DNA of 64,000 bases from a bacterium (GCA_021372515.1 JAJFUG010000111.1:1-64000); one strand, 5' to 3'; counted from the first letter of the stretch, positions 27,115 to 40,976 are shown. The notes: generated from the letters alone by a model not told the origin. A program made the numbers and translations.

Positions 27115-28179
27115 ATGAAAACACCCATCCGCGCCGGTATAGTGGGGACCGGTTTCGCCGCGGAACTGCACGCGGACGCCCTGGCGCGCTGCCGTGACGC
27201 CGAGCTGGTGATGGCCTGCGGGATCGACGGCCTGGACACGTTCTGCGACAAGTGGGGCGTCGCCAAACGCACCGCTGATTTCAATGCGCTGTGCAACGAC
27301 CCCGGAGTGGACCTGGTGATAGTCTGCACACCCACTTTCGTGCACAGGCCGGTGGTCGAGGCCGCGGCCGCGGCTGGCAAGCAGATAATCTGCGAGAAAC
27401 CGCTCGCCACCACACTGGAGGATGCCCGGGCCATGGTGGCCGCGGCCAGGAAAGCCGGCGTGCGACTGATGTACGCCGAGGACTGGTGTTTCGCCCCCAT
27501 CCTGAAGCGGGTCGAGGAGGTGGTGGCCGAGGGCGCCCTGGGCGAGATCCTCTACGTGAAGGCCAAGGAGACCCACTCGGGCAGCCACAGCCCGTTCGCC
27601 AAGCAGATCCGCTACTGCGGCGGCGGGGCGCTGTTCCACATCGGCTGCCACCCGATCAACTGGGTCCGTCACCTGATGGCGCGCGAGGTGGTCGAGGTGG
27701 TGGGCAAGACCTCGGGCGGCGGAGCGGGCAACATGCTGCACAAGGACGTGGAGGGCGAGGACTGGGGCGTGGCGATTTTTACGTTCGAGGGCGGCGCGCA
27801 GGGCTTTGTCGAGGGCAACTACATCACCCTGGGCGGGATGGATGACACGGTGGAAATCTACGGGACCAAGGGCATGCTCAAGGTGGACCTGACCCTGGGC
27901 AGCCCGATCCACGTGTTCAGCCGGGTGGGCTACAAGTACTCGGTGGAGAAAGCCGAAAGCCAGCTCGGCTGGACCCGTCCCGCGGTGGATGAGCTCTGGC
28001 AGCTCGGCTATCCGCCCGAGATCGAGTATTTCGTGGGCTGCGTGCGGGATGACACCGAGCCGATGATCGGGGTGCGGGGCGAGGACGGATTGGCCTCGAT
28101 GGAGGTGGCGTTCGCCGCCTACCAGTCGGTGCGCGAGGGCCGCACGGTGAAAATGAGCGAGTTCCGGGCCGGGAATTGA
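27115..28179 (+). CDS. Gfo/Idh/MocA-family NAD(P)-dependent sugar oxidoreductase
   Basis: A 354-residue cytoplasmic enzyme. The N-terminal Rossmann fold has 'AGIVGTGFAAELHADAL', and the family's catalytic lysine lies in 'IICEKPLA'. The C-terminal substrate domain contains 'GGGALFHIGCHPINW', with His residues typical of inositol or sugar dehydrogenases. AGAGGGA sits before the ATG at 27115; earlier in-frame codons do not fit the family. It is flanked by its own promoter and a strong terminator. The substrate is not predictable, but a role in handling sugars released by the local lyases is plausible. Confidence 0.85.
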   Translation: MKTPIRAGIVGTGFAAELHADALARCRDAELVMACGIDGLDTFCDKWGVAKRTADFNALCNDPGVDLVIVCTPTFVHRPVVEAAAAAGKQIICEKPLATTLEDARAMVAAARKAGVRLMYAEDWCFAPILKRVEEVVAEGALGEILYVKAKETHSGSHSPFAKQIRYCGGGALFHIGCHPINWVRHLMAREVVEVVGKTSGGGAGNMLHKDVEGEDWGVAIFTFEGGAQGFVEGNYITLGGMDDTVEIYGTKGMLKVDLTLGSPIHVFSRVGYKYSVEKAESQLGWTRPAVDELWQLGYPPEIEYFVGCVRDDTEPMIGVRGEDGLASMEVAFAAYQSVREGRTVKMSEFRAGN

Positions 28180-28199
28180 CAGCGGGCATATAGCAAATG

Positions 28200-28232
28200 A
28201 AAAGGGGTGCGGCGAACGCACCCCTTTTTTGT
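28200..28232 (+). terminator. Rho-independent terminator after the oxidoreductase gene
   Basis: AAAGGGGTGCG/CGCACCCCTTT stem with a short loop followed by TTTGTTTGG. Strong and canonical. Confidence 0.85.
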
Positions 28233-28286
28233 TTGGATTAAGCCAAAATAAGAGAAACGCTCCTGAGGCTTATTTGTCTATAAGAT

Positions 28287-29678
28287 TTATGCGTCTTTAA
28301 GTTTATATTGTAGCTTATTATTATTGACAAATATAGATTTTATCTCATCCCCAGAAAAATCAAGCATTTTAAGTAACTGAAGCTGAAATATTGCTTCTAA
28401 TTTCATATAAAGTGAGTATAATTGAACTCCGCTAGCTGCCTTTGATTTTAGAGAGCTGTCGAAGTGAGTTAGATAGTTTCTCGTATTTACTATATTTCTT
28501 ATTAAGTTATCTCGTTCTTTGCTTTTGCCAAAATAATCTTTAAATGGCTCAATAATACTTTTTATTCTTCTGCTTAAAGTTGCTTCGTTGCCATGTATAA
28601 GTCTTCCAGATAGCCATTGTTGGTGTTCCTCCGGACATGCGCTAATTAACTTTGAAGTTAAATTTTGAAAAACTTCATCATCCATTTCTTTTTCATTGGT
28701 TGTTCTTCTGTGGTAGGTTTCAAGGCCTTGGGCCAGCGCTAAAAATTTGCCATCTATATATCTATGAGCATTTGTTGCTACAGAAAAATACAGATTGATT
28801 GCTGAGTCAATCTCGTCATAAGCTGCAAGCCAATTATTGAATATTTTTTCTGCGGTGTTTTCTATTTGCAGATATCTAAATAGCATTTGATGCTTATCTA
28901 TTTGGGGTGAACTTTCCGTATAAGGGAGGCTTGCATAAAAAATTGACACCGACACTGAAAGGGCGTTGCCACTATTTGTTTGTTTTTGAAGTTTATCTGA
29001 AGTTGCTGTTATACTCTCTATGCATACTATGTTGTCGATTGCAAAACACAGAAGAGTCGTAATTTTGTAAGCATAGGAGATGAAATCAGTTATGGGGCGC
29101 TCTTTTTTTGATACAAGCTTGAAATATGTCTTCTGCGTTATTTTGGCTTCTGTTAATGACGATAGTCCTGGCAAATTCCAAGAAAATGTAATCAATAGTT
29201 GCATGTTATTATTTAGGTTTATGATTATCTCTTCTGGCGGAGAAAAATGTATTTGCGCGGTCTTTGCTTTATAGTTTGATAAAACATTGATACCACTAAG
29301 TCCTACCCACTCATCAATGCCTTCTACAGAAAACTTGAATGTATTGAACGAGATAGATTCATTATTGTCATATGCTACTCCGAGAAATGCCGTTCGAACG
29401 AGAATCAAGGATTTTGAAATGCCTCCGAAGGCAATGTTTTTGTTTTTATAGTCGCAATTGTCTAATGTAACAAGCCCATGTTCTTCTATGTGCCCAACAA
29501 TTCTAAATGATTCTTTTCTCTCTCTTAAAGCATTTTCAAGACCGTCTTCGAAAAATCCAACTATTTCAAGTTCTATTTTGCCACCATCCAATATGTTAAG
29601 AGTACCCGGCACTTTTCTTTCGGGTGTTGACGGCAACCAGAAGTATCCAGTCTTTTTAAATCTATCTCTAACTCTCAC
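28287..29678 (-). CDS. apeA: ApeA-type HEPN putative anti-phage RNase
   Basis: A 463-residue protein with the two-part layout of ApeA: a beta-rich N-terminal domain (about 1-230) and an alpha-helical HEPN domain (about 270-440). The HEPN motif R-x4-H is present as RNYLTH (R400-H405), the RNase site of this fold. ApeA is a single-gene defence protein described in enterobacteria that is thought to cleave RNA on infection. The start is GTG at 29678, where GGAGG lies 5 bases upstream; the TTG at 29690 would place that ribosome site inside the gene. Base composition is strikingly AT-rich against the 60-70% GC flanks, so it was recently acquired. No integrase or repeat marks the borders. Confidence 0.8.
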   Translation of the reverse strand: MRVRDRFKKTGYFWLPSTPERKVPGTLNILDGGKIELEIVGFFEDGLENALRERKESFRIVGHIEEHGLVTLDNCDYKNKNIAFGGISKSLILVRTAFLGVAYDNNESISFNTFKFSVEGIDEWVGLSGINVLSNYKAKTAQIHFSPPEEIIINLNNNMQLLITFSWNLPGLSSLTEAKITQKTYFKLVSKKERPITDFISYAYKITTLLCFAIDNIVCIESITATSDKLQKQTNSGNALSVSVSIFYASLPYTESSPQIDKHQMLFRYLQIENTAEKIFNNWLAAYDEIDSAINLYFSVATNAHRYIDGKFLALAQGLETYHRRTTNEKEMDDEVFQNLTSKLISACPEEHQQWLSGRLIHGNEATLSRRIKSIIEPFKDYFGKSKERDNLIRNIVNTRNYLTHFDSSLKSKAASGVQLYSLYMKLEAIFQLQLLKMLDFSGDEIKSIFVNNNKLQYKLKDA

Positions 29679-29782
29679 AAAAACCTCCAAAATAAATTTC
29701 AGAGAACATAAAGAGAATAGAGAAAACTGCGAAACAATAACATAAAGAAATTAAGAAGGCAAAATAATTATCGTTGGTTAGC

Positions 29783-30451
29783 TTAGAGCCTTTCTTTCAG
29801 CCACTCGATGGTTTCGGCCTGACGGTGGTCGTCGATGCCCTTGATCGGCACCTCGACCCCGCGCCTGGCCAGCTCCTGCCGCAGCACCTCGAAGAACACC
29901 CCCTCGCCCGGCCCGAACTTGCCCTCCTTGCTCGTGGTCTCCACCCCGCAGGAGGGGCTGCCGTTCTTGCCCAAGATTCCCAGCACCTGTATCCCCTGCC
30001 AGCGGTATTCCTGGAGCATGAAAATCACCGGCTCGGTCAGGCGGGCCAGGCGGCGACGGCCCTCGGGTACGGAAAGCGCCTCGCGGATAGTGTCCACCGG
30101 CGGCTCATCCCGGTCGCGGCCCAGGCCCAGGACCATCAGCTCCGGGCAGGGGAGCTGCACGATCCCGATTTTCTGTGCCCGCAGCCATTCGGCCAGCTCA
30201 TCCATCTGGGCCGGGAAATCGGCGCAGTTCTCATGACGGGCGTTCTGGTTGATTGCGCAGTGGGCCAGGAACACCACCTTTTTGCTGCGGCCGTCCTTGT
30301 CCCAGTTGCGCTTTACCCGCGGGTGGTCGGCAAACCCGCCATCTTTAGCCGTTTCCTGGGCCTGGACAGAGCCGGCCATGGCGGTCAGGCCAAGGGCCGC
30401 CGTGCCCAGGAACGCCTTGCGGCTGAGGGGAGGCTGTTTTTTCTCGGACAT
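29783..30451 (-). CDS. TudS-related (DUF523-like) Fe-S desulfidase-like protein with an export signal
   Basis: A 222-residue protein. The core matches the TudS/CD3072-type desulfidase family: 'VVFLAHCAINQNAR' (C65), 'VQLPCPELM' (C102) and 'GKNGSPSCGVET' (C168). These three cysteines bind a [4Fe-4S] cluster in thiouracil desulfurase. The N terminus reads SRKAFLGTAALGLTAMAGSVQA, a Tat-like signal with RK in place of RR. The start at 30451 has GGGAG 8 bases upstream. Known TudS enzymes are cytoplasmic, so an exported form is unusual. It could fit folded Fe-S export by Tat. The substrate is unknown. Confidence 0.7.
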   Translation of the reverse strand: MSEKKQPPLSRKAFLGTAALGLTAMAGSVQAQETAKDGGFADHPRVKRNWDKDGRSKKVVFLAHCAINQNARHENCADFPAQMDELAEWLRAQKIGIVQLPCPELMVLGLGRDRDEPPVDTIREALSVPEGRRRLARLTEPVIFMLQEYRWQGIQVLGILGKNGSPSCGVETTSKEGKFGPGEGVFFEVLRQELARRGVEVPIKGIDDHRQAETIEWLKERL

Positions 30452-30613
30452 GACGGGTCTCCCTTGGAAATGGGTTGGCATTCAACTCTATTTGGAATTT
30501 ATAGAATGATTTCCGGGCCTGATGCGTTCGTTTTTAGTCTGAGCGCCCGCATGGCCGCAGAAAGTTTGCGGCTGTGTCTGTGGGCTAAACATGCTTCGCC
30601 CGATTATTCCATT

Positions 30614-30713
30614 AAATCCCCCTCAGTCCCCCTTTTTCAAAGGGGGAGGCGCCGGCGGCAACTTTCAGGAGCGGATACCCCCCTTTAGCAAAGGGGGGCC
30701 AGGGGGGATTTAT
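30614..30713. repeat. Compound palindromic repeat element
   Basis: Outer arms AAATCCCCCT and AGGGGGGATTT enclose two inner hairpins, CCCCCTTT/AAAGGGGG and CCCCCCTTT/AAAGGGGGG. The layout resembles REP/BIME-type extragenic palindromes. A single related arm (TTAAATCCCCCTC) recurs near 31751. Confidence 0.65.
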
Positions 30714-30742
30714 CCAATAGCAAGCACCACCCTCGCCACACA

Positions 30743-31594
30743 TCAGTCCCGGTGCGTGCGCCGCCGCAGGGCGATGTCGCTGGCCATGCTGCGGATCGCC
30801 ATGCGCAGGCTGATCTCCAGGGCCGAGTTTTTCGAGTAGTCCGCCGGGACCAGATTGCTTACCCGGTTGTCCTCGATGAAGCCCCAGGCGCGGCTCCATT
30901 TCTCCTCCCGCCCGGGGTCGTACACCCCGATCGCGACGCCCTGTTGCTTGCGGATGAGAGAGAAACAGGGGATATCGGTGTAACCGTCCCCCACGTAGAT
31001 CATCTGGCTCATCGGGATATGCATCTGTTCGCGGCTGAACCGACGGTTGACCGCAAAGGGCTGGCTGTCGTACTCCGGGCCGACCAGGCCCTTCGATATC
31101 TGGAACAGATAGCGGGTCTTGTCGGTGAAGCTGATTATGTTCTTGGGGAAAATGATCTCGCCGCTTTCCGGGTGGCAGTGGAAATCGCAGGCCCAGATAC
31201 GGGTGAAATGGCGGCTGATCCGGGTGTTGATCAGAATCTCGCGGATGCCGCTCGAGATGAGGTAGAACTCCAGACGTATGTCGGGGTTCTCGGACCGGGC
31301 GTAGGCGGCGAGCTTGTCGAAGATGCGGGTGGCGCCCTCGTACATCCGCACGCTCCGTCCGTAGGCGGCCAGGCGGTCGCGGGTGATCCGCCCGAAATCG
31401 GGACGTTCCCTGGAGGCCTCGAGCATGGCGTAGAGGTAGGCCGGGATCGGGTCCCAGCCTTTTTCCACCAGCGGGTCGACCCGGGAGTGCCAGAAAGAGG
31501 GCGGGTCCTCGCCCCAGGCTTCCAGAAAGCCCCAGGTGCTGTCCGGGGCCAGGGTGTCGTCGAAATCGAACACCACGCCGATCAGGTCCTGCAT
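30743..31594 (-). CDS. HAD-superfamily hydrolase
   Basis: A 283-residue cytoplasmic phosphatase-like protein. HAD motif I is VVFDFDDTLA, motif II LISSG, and motifs III/IV KNIISF and YVGDGYTD. A helical cap lies between motifs I and II. The start ATG at 31594 follows GGGGAG by 8-9 bases; a GTG 9 bases upstream overlaps that site. The substrate is unknown. It is bounded by palindromic repeats on both sides rather than by operon partners. Confidence 0.8.
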   Translation of the reverse strand: MQDLIGVVFDFDDTLAPDSTWGFLEAWGEDPPSFWHSRVDPLVEKGWDPIPAYLYAMLEASRERPDFGRITRDRLAAYGRSVRMYEGATRIFDKLAAYARSENPDIRLEFYLISSGIREILINTRISRHFTRIWACDFHCHPESGEIIFPKNIISFTDKTRYLFQISKGLVGPEYDSQPFAVNRRFSREQMHIPMSQMIYVGDGYTDIPCFSLIRKQQGVAIGVYDPGREEKWSRAWGFIEDNRVSNLVPADYSKNSALEISLRMAIRSMASDIALRRRTHRD

Positions 31595-32098
31595 CCGTGC
31601 CACTCCCCTCTCAGACGAATTTTATATAATACCTTGATTTCCCGTATCCGGAATAGGAGTCAGCTTCCGGGCGTCGATCCTGGCAACAGCCCTCACCGCA
31701 ATCCGAAAGATCAGATGAAGGGGACGGCACGCCATGCCCGGTTACTGGATTAAATCCCCCTCGGCCAAAGCAGCAAAGCCAGCGGGGGCCGCAAACTCGT
31801 CCAAACCACAACTCATTTTCTGATTGTGGTGTGCCCGAGGATTTACTTCGCTGCCGCGTTGCAGCGGCGGCGCTGCCGTGAATCGCCGCCGGAGAGTGCG
31901 GCAATTCCAACCCTTACCGTTTCACTCTCGATTACACGCTGCCATGGTAGGAGGCTCAGACAGGTGCGGCCCCCAAAGGCTTAAACTGCGGCGGCTTGAT
32001 AGCCGCAAACGGGTTTACCCTTCCGGAATGCCGGGTGTTGTCGTAGGGGCGAACCTTGTGTTCGCCCGTAAAGCTGCCAAGTGGCTCGCCGCTTCTTA
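31595..32098. repeat. 504-base intergenic region with dispersed palindromes, no gene
   Basis: No credible ORF is seen. It contains a copy of a GGGGACGGCAC-type element (31719-31740), an AAATCCCCCT arm near 31753, a GCGGCT/AGCCGC hairpin near 32000 and a GGGCGAAC/GTTCGCCC hairpin (32047-32067). The region looks like an accumulation site for short extragenic palindromes. Confidence 0.5.
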
Positions 32099-35177
<3,079 letters not shown>

Positions 35178-35568
35178 GGCGCTCTCTCTGGGACGGCCGG
35201 CTGGGTGAGGACAGCCGCGGATGGACGATTTACCTGCCCCGGACGGCCGGAAATCCTTATATTGCACGGTCCGGCACGACCGGAAGTCACTCGGCAGCGG
35301 GGGGCGGCCTCGGCAAGGAACTCTCTCCACGCGGGAGACAAACTATTTTACGCCCGGGCCGCTGCCGGGTCAACCCTGATTGGAGGTTGATCGATTAACC
35401 TCAAATGAGGTATACTTAGGTGCCTTTCCAGCTATCCTGACTCACCTGTGGCCGGACCTGCATGCGTTCATTCGGCGCAGATCACAGCGGGCTGGCTTTT
35501 GGCCGTCCGCGAGGGCACAGGTACGGGAATTGCTTTTCAACTGACAACGGTTTCGAATTGAGGCGCGC
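35178..35568. other. Divergent intergenic region before the protease operon
   Basis: About 390 bases with no ORF of coding character. It contains the promoter candidate at 35387-35416 and the palindrome CCTCAAATGAGG (35399-35410) lying within its spacer, a possible operator. Confidence 0.4.
35387..35416 (+). promoter_or_regulatory. Promoter candidate with an embedded palindrome
   Basis: TTGATC (35387), an 18-base spacer and TATACT (35411-35416). CCTCAAATGAGG within the spacer could bind a regulator. The leader to the protease start is about 150 bases. Confidence 0.4.
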
Positions 35569-37032
35569 ATGGCGATTCGACGGTTTCCAGGCATCAAACG
35601 CTCCGCCGGGGCGCTGTTTCTGTCTGTCGGGCTGGTCCTTTGCCTTCTGTCGGCAAAGGCCGGGGCGGCCGCGGTGGCAGCGGGCCGCCAGAGCGAGACG
35701 GAGCAGACCGCCGACCGTCTTAACCGCACTTTCATGCAGGTGGGCGAGTCGGTGACCCCGACCGTGGTTAGCATCATTTCGAGCCACCACACCGAGGCCC
35801 GCGCAAGCACCCGCCGCGGCGAGGCCGAAAGCCTGGGCAGCGGAGTGATAGTCTCGGCCGCGGGCTACGTGCTGACTAACAACCACGTGATCGAGGGGGC
35901 CGAGAAAATCCGGGTGCTGGTCTCCAGCGGACGCACCTACGAGGCCGAGGTGGTGGGCGCCGACTACACCACCGACCTGGCGGTGCTGAGGCTGCTTAAG
36001 CTGGAGCCCGGCGCGCACCTGCCGGTGATCCGTTTCGGCGACAGCGATTCGTGCAAGATCGGGGCCTGGGTCCTGGCGATCGGCAACCCGATGGAGCTGG
36101 GCATCTCGGTGACCGCTGGGATCGTGAGCGCCAAAAGCCGCCGGATCGATATCCTGAGCGACAACCCGCAGAACGTGCAGGGCAACGTGGACCAGTCGAT
36201 AGAAAGTTTCATCCAGACCGACGCCGTGATAAACCCGGGCAACTCGGGCGGCGCGCTGGTCAACCTCAAGGGCGAGCTGGTCGGGATCAACACCGCTATA
36301 GCCAGCAGCACGGGCGTTTATCAGGGCTACGGTTTCGCCATCCCGGTCAACCTGGCCCGGCGGGTGATGGAGGACCTGATCGCCCTGGGGCGCGTGGTGC
36401 GCCCTGTTCTGGGGGTGCTGATCCAGACCGTGAACCCGACCCAGGCGCGCGCCCTGGGTCTGCCCAGCCCGCAGGGAGTGCTGATCGAGGATTTCACGCC
36501 GCGCGCCGGTTCGCCGGCTGAGACCGCGGGCCTTCAGCGGGCGGATGTGGTGCTGGCGGTGGACGGGCGCGAGGTGGGCGCCAGCCACCAGCTCCAGGAG
36601 GCCATCGCCAAGCACCGTCCCGGCGAGACCGTGCGCGTGAAAGTGTTCCGCGAGGGACGCGAGCTGGAGTACAGTGTCAAGCTGGGCCGCAAGGAGATCG
36701 CCTCGGTCCGGACCGAGCCGGCCGATTCGATCCCCGAGCCGCCGCGCAACAGCAGTCTGGGGCTTCAGCTCCGGGGCATCACGGCGCGGGATGTTCGCGA
36801 GCTTGACCTGGAGAACCGCAGCGGGGTCCTGGTGGAGCAGGTGTCCGACGGCGGTGTGGCTTTGCGCGCCGGGCTCAACGCCGGGGACGTGATCCTGAGG
36901 ATCAACCGCAAGCCGGTGAACAGCCTGTCCGAGGCCCAGGGCCTGCTGGACGGTCTGCCCTCGGGCAGCGCGGCGCTGATCATGGTGTTTCGCGGCGGGA
37001 CCACGCACTTCGTGGGCCTGGAGATGCCTTAA
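35569..37032 (+). CDS. degP: HtrA/DegP-family periplasmic serine protease
   Basis: A 487-residue exported protease with the catalytic triad H106 (LTNNHVIEG), D136 (TTDLAVLR) and S226 (GNSGGAL). Two PDZ domains follow (about 265-355 and 385-480), as in Do-type HtrA proteins. A signal peptide or anchor lies at residues 13-36. It degrades or chaperones misfolded envelope proteins. It is followed by a sensor kinase and an NtrC-type regulator, then an OmpH chaperone, all on one strand, which suggests an envelope-stress response unit. The start at 35569 is the first ATG before the signal segment. Confidence 0.9.
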   Translation: MAIRRFPGIKRSAGALFLSVGLVLCLLSAKAGAAAVAAGRQSETEQTADRLNRTFMQVGESVTPTVVSIISSHHTEARASTRRGEAESLGSGVIVSAAGYVLTNNHVIEGAEKIRVLVSSGRTYEAEVVGADYTTDLAVLRLLKLEPGAHLPVIRFGDSDSCKIGAWVLAIGNPMELGISVTAGIVSAKSRRIDILSDNPQNVQGNVDQSIESFIQTDAVINPGNSGGALVNLKGELVGINTAIASSTGVYQGYGFAIPVNLARRVMEDLIALGRVVRPVLGVLIQTVNPTQARALGLPSPQGVLIEDFTPRAGSPAETAGLQRADVVLAVDGREVGASHQLQEAIAKHRPGETVRVKVFREGRELEYSVKLGRKEIASVRTEPADSIPEPPRNSSLGLQLRGITARDVRELDLENRSGVLVEQVSDGGVALRAGLNAGDVILRINRKPVNSLSEAQGLLDGLPSGSAALIMVFRGGTTHFVGLEMP

Positions 37033-37064
37033 AAGGGGAAGCAAAGAGTGAAAGTGAAATTGAG

Positions 37065-38615
37065 ATGACCACCCGAAGCGTGAAATTCGGCGTGCGCTCG
37101 CGCCTGGTGCTTCTGATCACGGCCCTGCTGGCCGGGACCAGCGCCACCCAATTCTACCTGAACTGGCGTCAGCAGCAGGAGGTGCTGGCCCGTCTGGTGC
37201 GTCTCAACCACGAGATCAACCAGACCGTGCGCGACATCGACCGCCAGATCCAGCAGCGCGCCAGCCGTCTGTCCGCCCCCATGCGCGCCTCCGATTCACT
37301 CCCGGAGGAGGCCGCCCCCGGCTCGGTCGAGCAGGCGGCGGTCCGACGGGAACTGGAGAGCTTCATCCAGTTCGTGAACAGCAATTTCAGCCGCATGCTC
37401 AGCGGGCAGGACCTGGAGCGGGCCATGCTCGAGCATGTGGCCCGCCTGCGCCGTCTGGCCGATTCGGAACAGCCCGCCCCCGAGGGCTGGTCCTTTTTCT
37501 CGGTCACTCTCTCGGTGATGGATGAGATGAGCCGCAAAAGCCCGCGCTGGCACTACGAGATCAGCTCCAATCCGGCGGTCCAGACCCCGGACAACATCCT
37601 GCAGGTCAGCATCCCGGTGATCGAGGAGGGCCAGGTCCGGTTCGTGCACATGCAGTATGAAATCTCGGATTTCCTTGAGCAGTTCCACCACTTCCAGGTG
37701 ACCAGCCTGCTGGTGACCCTCTCGGTGTTGGGCGTGGGTCTTACCATAGCCATACTGTTCGCCGGCTATTTCACCCGCCCGATCCGCCGTCTGAGCGACA
37801 GCTTCAACCGCGTGGAGCAGGGCGACCTGGACTGCCGGATCGAGGTGGGGCGGCGCGATGAGATCGGCCAACTGGTGGACGGGTTCAACCGGATGGTGGA
37901 GCGGCTCAAGCAGAACAAGGACCTTGAAAAAACCGTTTTCCGCCAGGAGCGCCTGAGTTCCCTGGGTGAGCTGGCCGCAGGGATCGCCCACGAGATCAAG
38001 AACCCGCTCAACGCCATCCGCCTGACATTGCAGCACATGGGCGACAAGCTCAAGCTGGAGTCGGAGGGCGACCGCGCCCTCTGGGAGCGCTACAGCCCCA
38101 ACATCCAGCGCGAGGTGACCCGTCTGACCAAGATCGTGGACACGTTCCTCAATTTCTCGCGCATGAACGAGCTGGAGCGCTCGCCGGTCGACCTCAACGC
38201 CCTGGTGGAGGAGGTGCTGACCCTGCTGGCGCGGGATGCCGCCGGCCGCGGGGTGCGCGTGGAGACCGATTATGCGGGACGCACCCTGGTCAAGAACGTG
38301 GACCCGGAAAAGATCAAGACCGTGCTGCTCAACCTGGTGATCAACGCGATCCAGGCCATGCCCTCGGGCGGGCGGCTCACGGTGCGCACCGTGGGCGGCC
38401 CCGGCGCCCCGGCGCGGATCAGCGTGGCCGACACCGGCTGCGGGATCGCCCCGGAGAACCTGGAGCGCATTTTCGACCTGTTCTACTCCTCCAAGGAGAA
38501 CGGGTCGGGCCTGGGCCTGCCCATTGTCAACAACATCGTGCGCGACCATGGCGGCGAGATAAAGGTGAAGAGCAGCCTGGGCACGGGCAGCGAGTTCACG
38601 GTAACCCTACCCTGA
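37065..38615 (+). CDS. Membrane sensor histidine kinase with HAMP domain
   Basis: A 516-residue kinase. TM1 is at about 13-30, a periplasmic sensor region at about 35-210, TM2 at about 213-236 and HAMP at about 234-285. HisKA has the H-box AAGIAHEIKNPLNAI (H309) and the HATPase domain has N, G1 and G2 boxes ('LVINAIQAMPSGG', 'VADTGCGIAPENL', 'GSGLGLPIVNNIV'). The class is that of NtrB/ZraS-like kinases pairing with sigma-54 regulators. It ends 11 bases before the regulator gene, so the two form a two-component system. The sensed signal is not evident; the HtrA neighbour suggests envelope damage. Confidence 0.9.
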   Translation: MTTRSVKFGVRSRLVLLITALLAGTSATQFYLNWRQQQEVLARLVRLNHEINQTVRDIDRQIQQRASRLSAPMRASDSLPEEAAPGSVEQAAVRRELESFIQFVNSNFSRMLSGQDLERAMLEHVARLRRLADSEQPAPEGWSFFSVTLSVMDEMSRKSPRWHYEISSNPAVQTPDNILQVSIPVIEEGQVRFVHMQYEISDFLEQFHHFQVTSLLVTLSVLGVGLTIAILFAGYFTRPIRRLSDSFNRVEQGDLDCRIEVGRRDEIGQLVDGFNRMVERLKQNKDLEKTVFRQERLSSLGELAAGIAHEIKNPLNAIRLTLQHMGDKLKLESEGDRALWERYSPNIQREVTRLTKIVDTFLNFSRMNELERSPVDLNALVEEVLTLLARDAAGRGVRVETDYAGRTLVKNVDPEKIKTVLLNLVINAIQAMPSGGRLTVRTVGGPGAPARISVADTGCGIAPENLERIFDLFYSSKENGSGLGLPIVNNIVRDHGGEIKVKSSLGTGSEFTVTLP

Positions 38616-38626
38616 GGTGAGCCGGA

Positions 38627-40117
<1,491 letters not shown>

Positions 40118-40200
40118 TACGGAACGCAATGTTCTTTAAGTTTGCAGGCTGATATTTCACCCTTTCCGATTCCGGTCATAGCTCTTAAGGAGGTATTGCC

Positions 40201-40788
40201 TTGCGTGTTCTTATTCTGGCTCTGGCGGCGGTTTTGTCTTTCATCACGGTGTCTTCGGCGCAGACGGTAAAAATAGGGTATGTAAAAGTGGATGTGCTGC
40301 TGCATGAATTTTCCGATTTCAACAATGCCCAGGTGACTTTACAGACCGAGGCGCAGAAATGGCAGGCCGAGCTGGAAAAATACCAGAAGGATCTTAACAC
40401 CCTGCAGGAGAATTACCGTCAGAAAGCCTCGCTCGTAAGCCCGGAGAAACAGCGTGAGATGCAGGCCGAAATGATGCAGAAAAACCAGGAAGCCCAGAAG
40501 TACCAGCAGGATATTTTCGGGCCGGACGGCGTGGCGGAAAAGCGCAAGAACTCGTTGATGCAGCCGATCAACGACAAGGTCAACCGGGCGATAGAGGCCG
40601 TGGGCGCGCGCGACAAGTACACCATCCTCCTGAACGCCGAAAGCCTTCTGTACGCCGCGGATGGGATTGACGCCACGGATGACGTGCTGAAAGTGCTGCA
40701 GTCCGGGGCCGCCGCTCCCGCCGCCGGCGCCGCCAAGAGCGCGACCACCAAGACCGGCGCCCCCGCCGGGGCCGGGCCCCGCCGCTGA
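40201..40788 (+). CDS. OmpH/Skp-family periplasmic chaperone
   Basis: A 195-residue exported protein with a TTG start; AGGAGG lies 7 bases upstream. Signal peptide MRVLILALAAVLSFITVSSAQ, then 'VKIGYVKVDVLLHEF', a long helical coiled coil (about 45-115) and a small beta body, as in Skp. A low-complexity Ala/Thr/Gly tail of about 30 residues replaces the usual end. Skp-like chaperones carry unfolded outer-membrane proteins across the periplasm. It closes the envelope-stress cluster with the protease and two-component genes and is followed by a strong terminator. Confidence 0.85.
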   Translation: MRVLILALAAVLSFITVSSAQTVKIGYVKVDVLLHEFSDFNNAQVTLQTEAQKWQAELEKYQKDLNTLQENYRQKASLVSPEKQREMQAEMMQKNQEAQKYQQDIFGPDGVAEKRKNSLMQPINDKVNRAIEAVGARDKYTILLNAESLLYAADGIDATDDVLKVLQSGAAAPAAGAAKSATTKTGAPAGAGPRR

Positions 40789-40823
40789 GCGGAACCCCGC
40801 CGCAGTATAATTGCCATACCGAC

Positions 40824-40863
40824 AAGGGGAGGAAAACCGAATCCGGTTTCCTCCCCTTTTTGC
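40824..40863 (+). terminator. Rho-independent terminator after ompH
   Basis: AAGGGGAGGAAA.../...TTTCCTCCCCTT long stem followed by TTT. Canonical. Confidence 0.85.
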
Positions 40864-40976
40864 TGGGCGCCGCTCTGCCCCGGAAACCGCAATGTCCTTC
40901 CGGCCAGGGTCCGGCCGGATTATATTCCGCCAGGGATATGAGGTTACGAACCATGATTTCTTGAGAGGAGGCTTGT

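Noticed and set aside
29679-29690. TTG at 29690 as start of the ApeA-like protein
   Set aside because: It would place the GGAGG ribosome site inside the gene; the GTG at 29678 has ideal spacing to that site.
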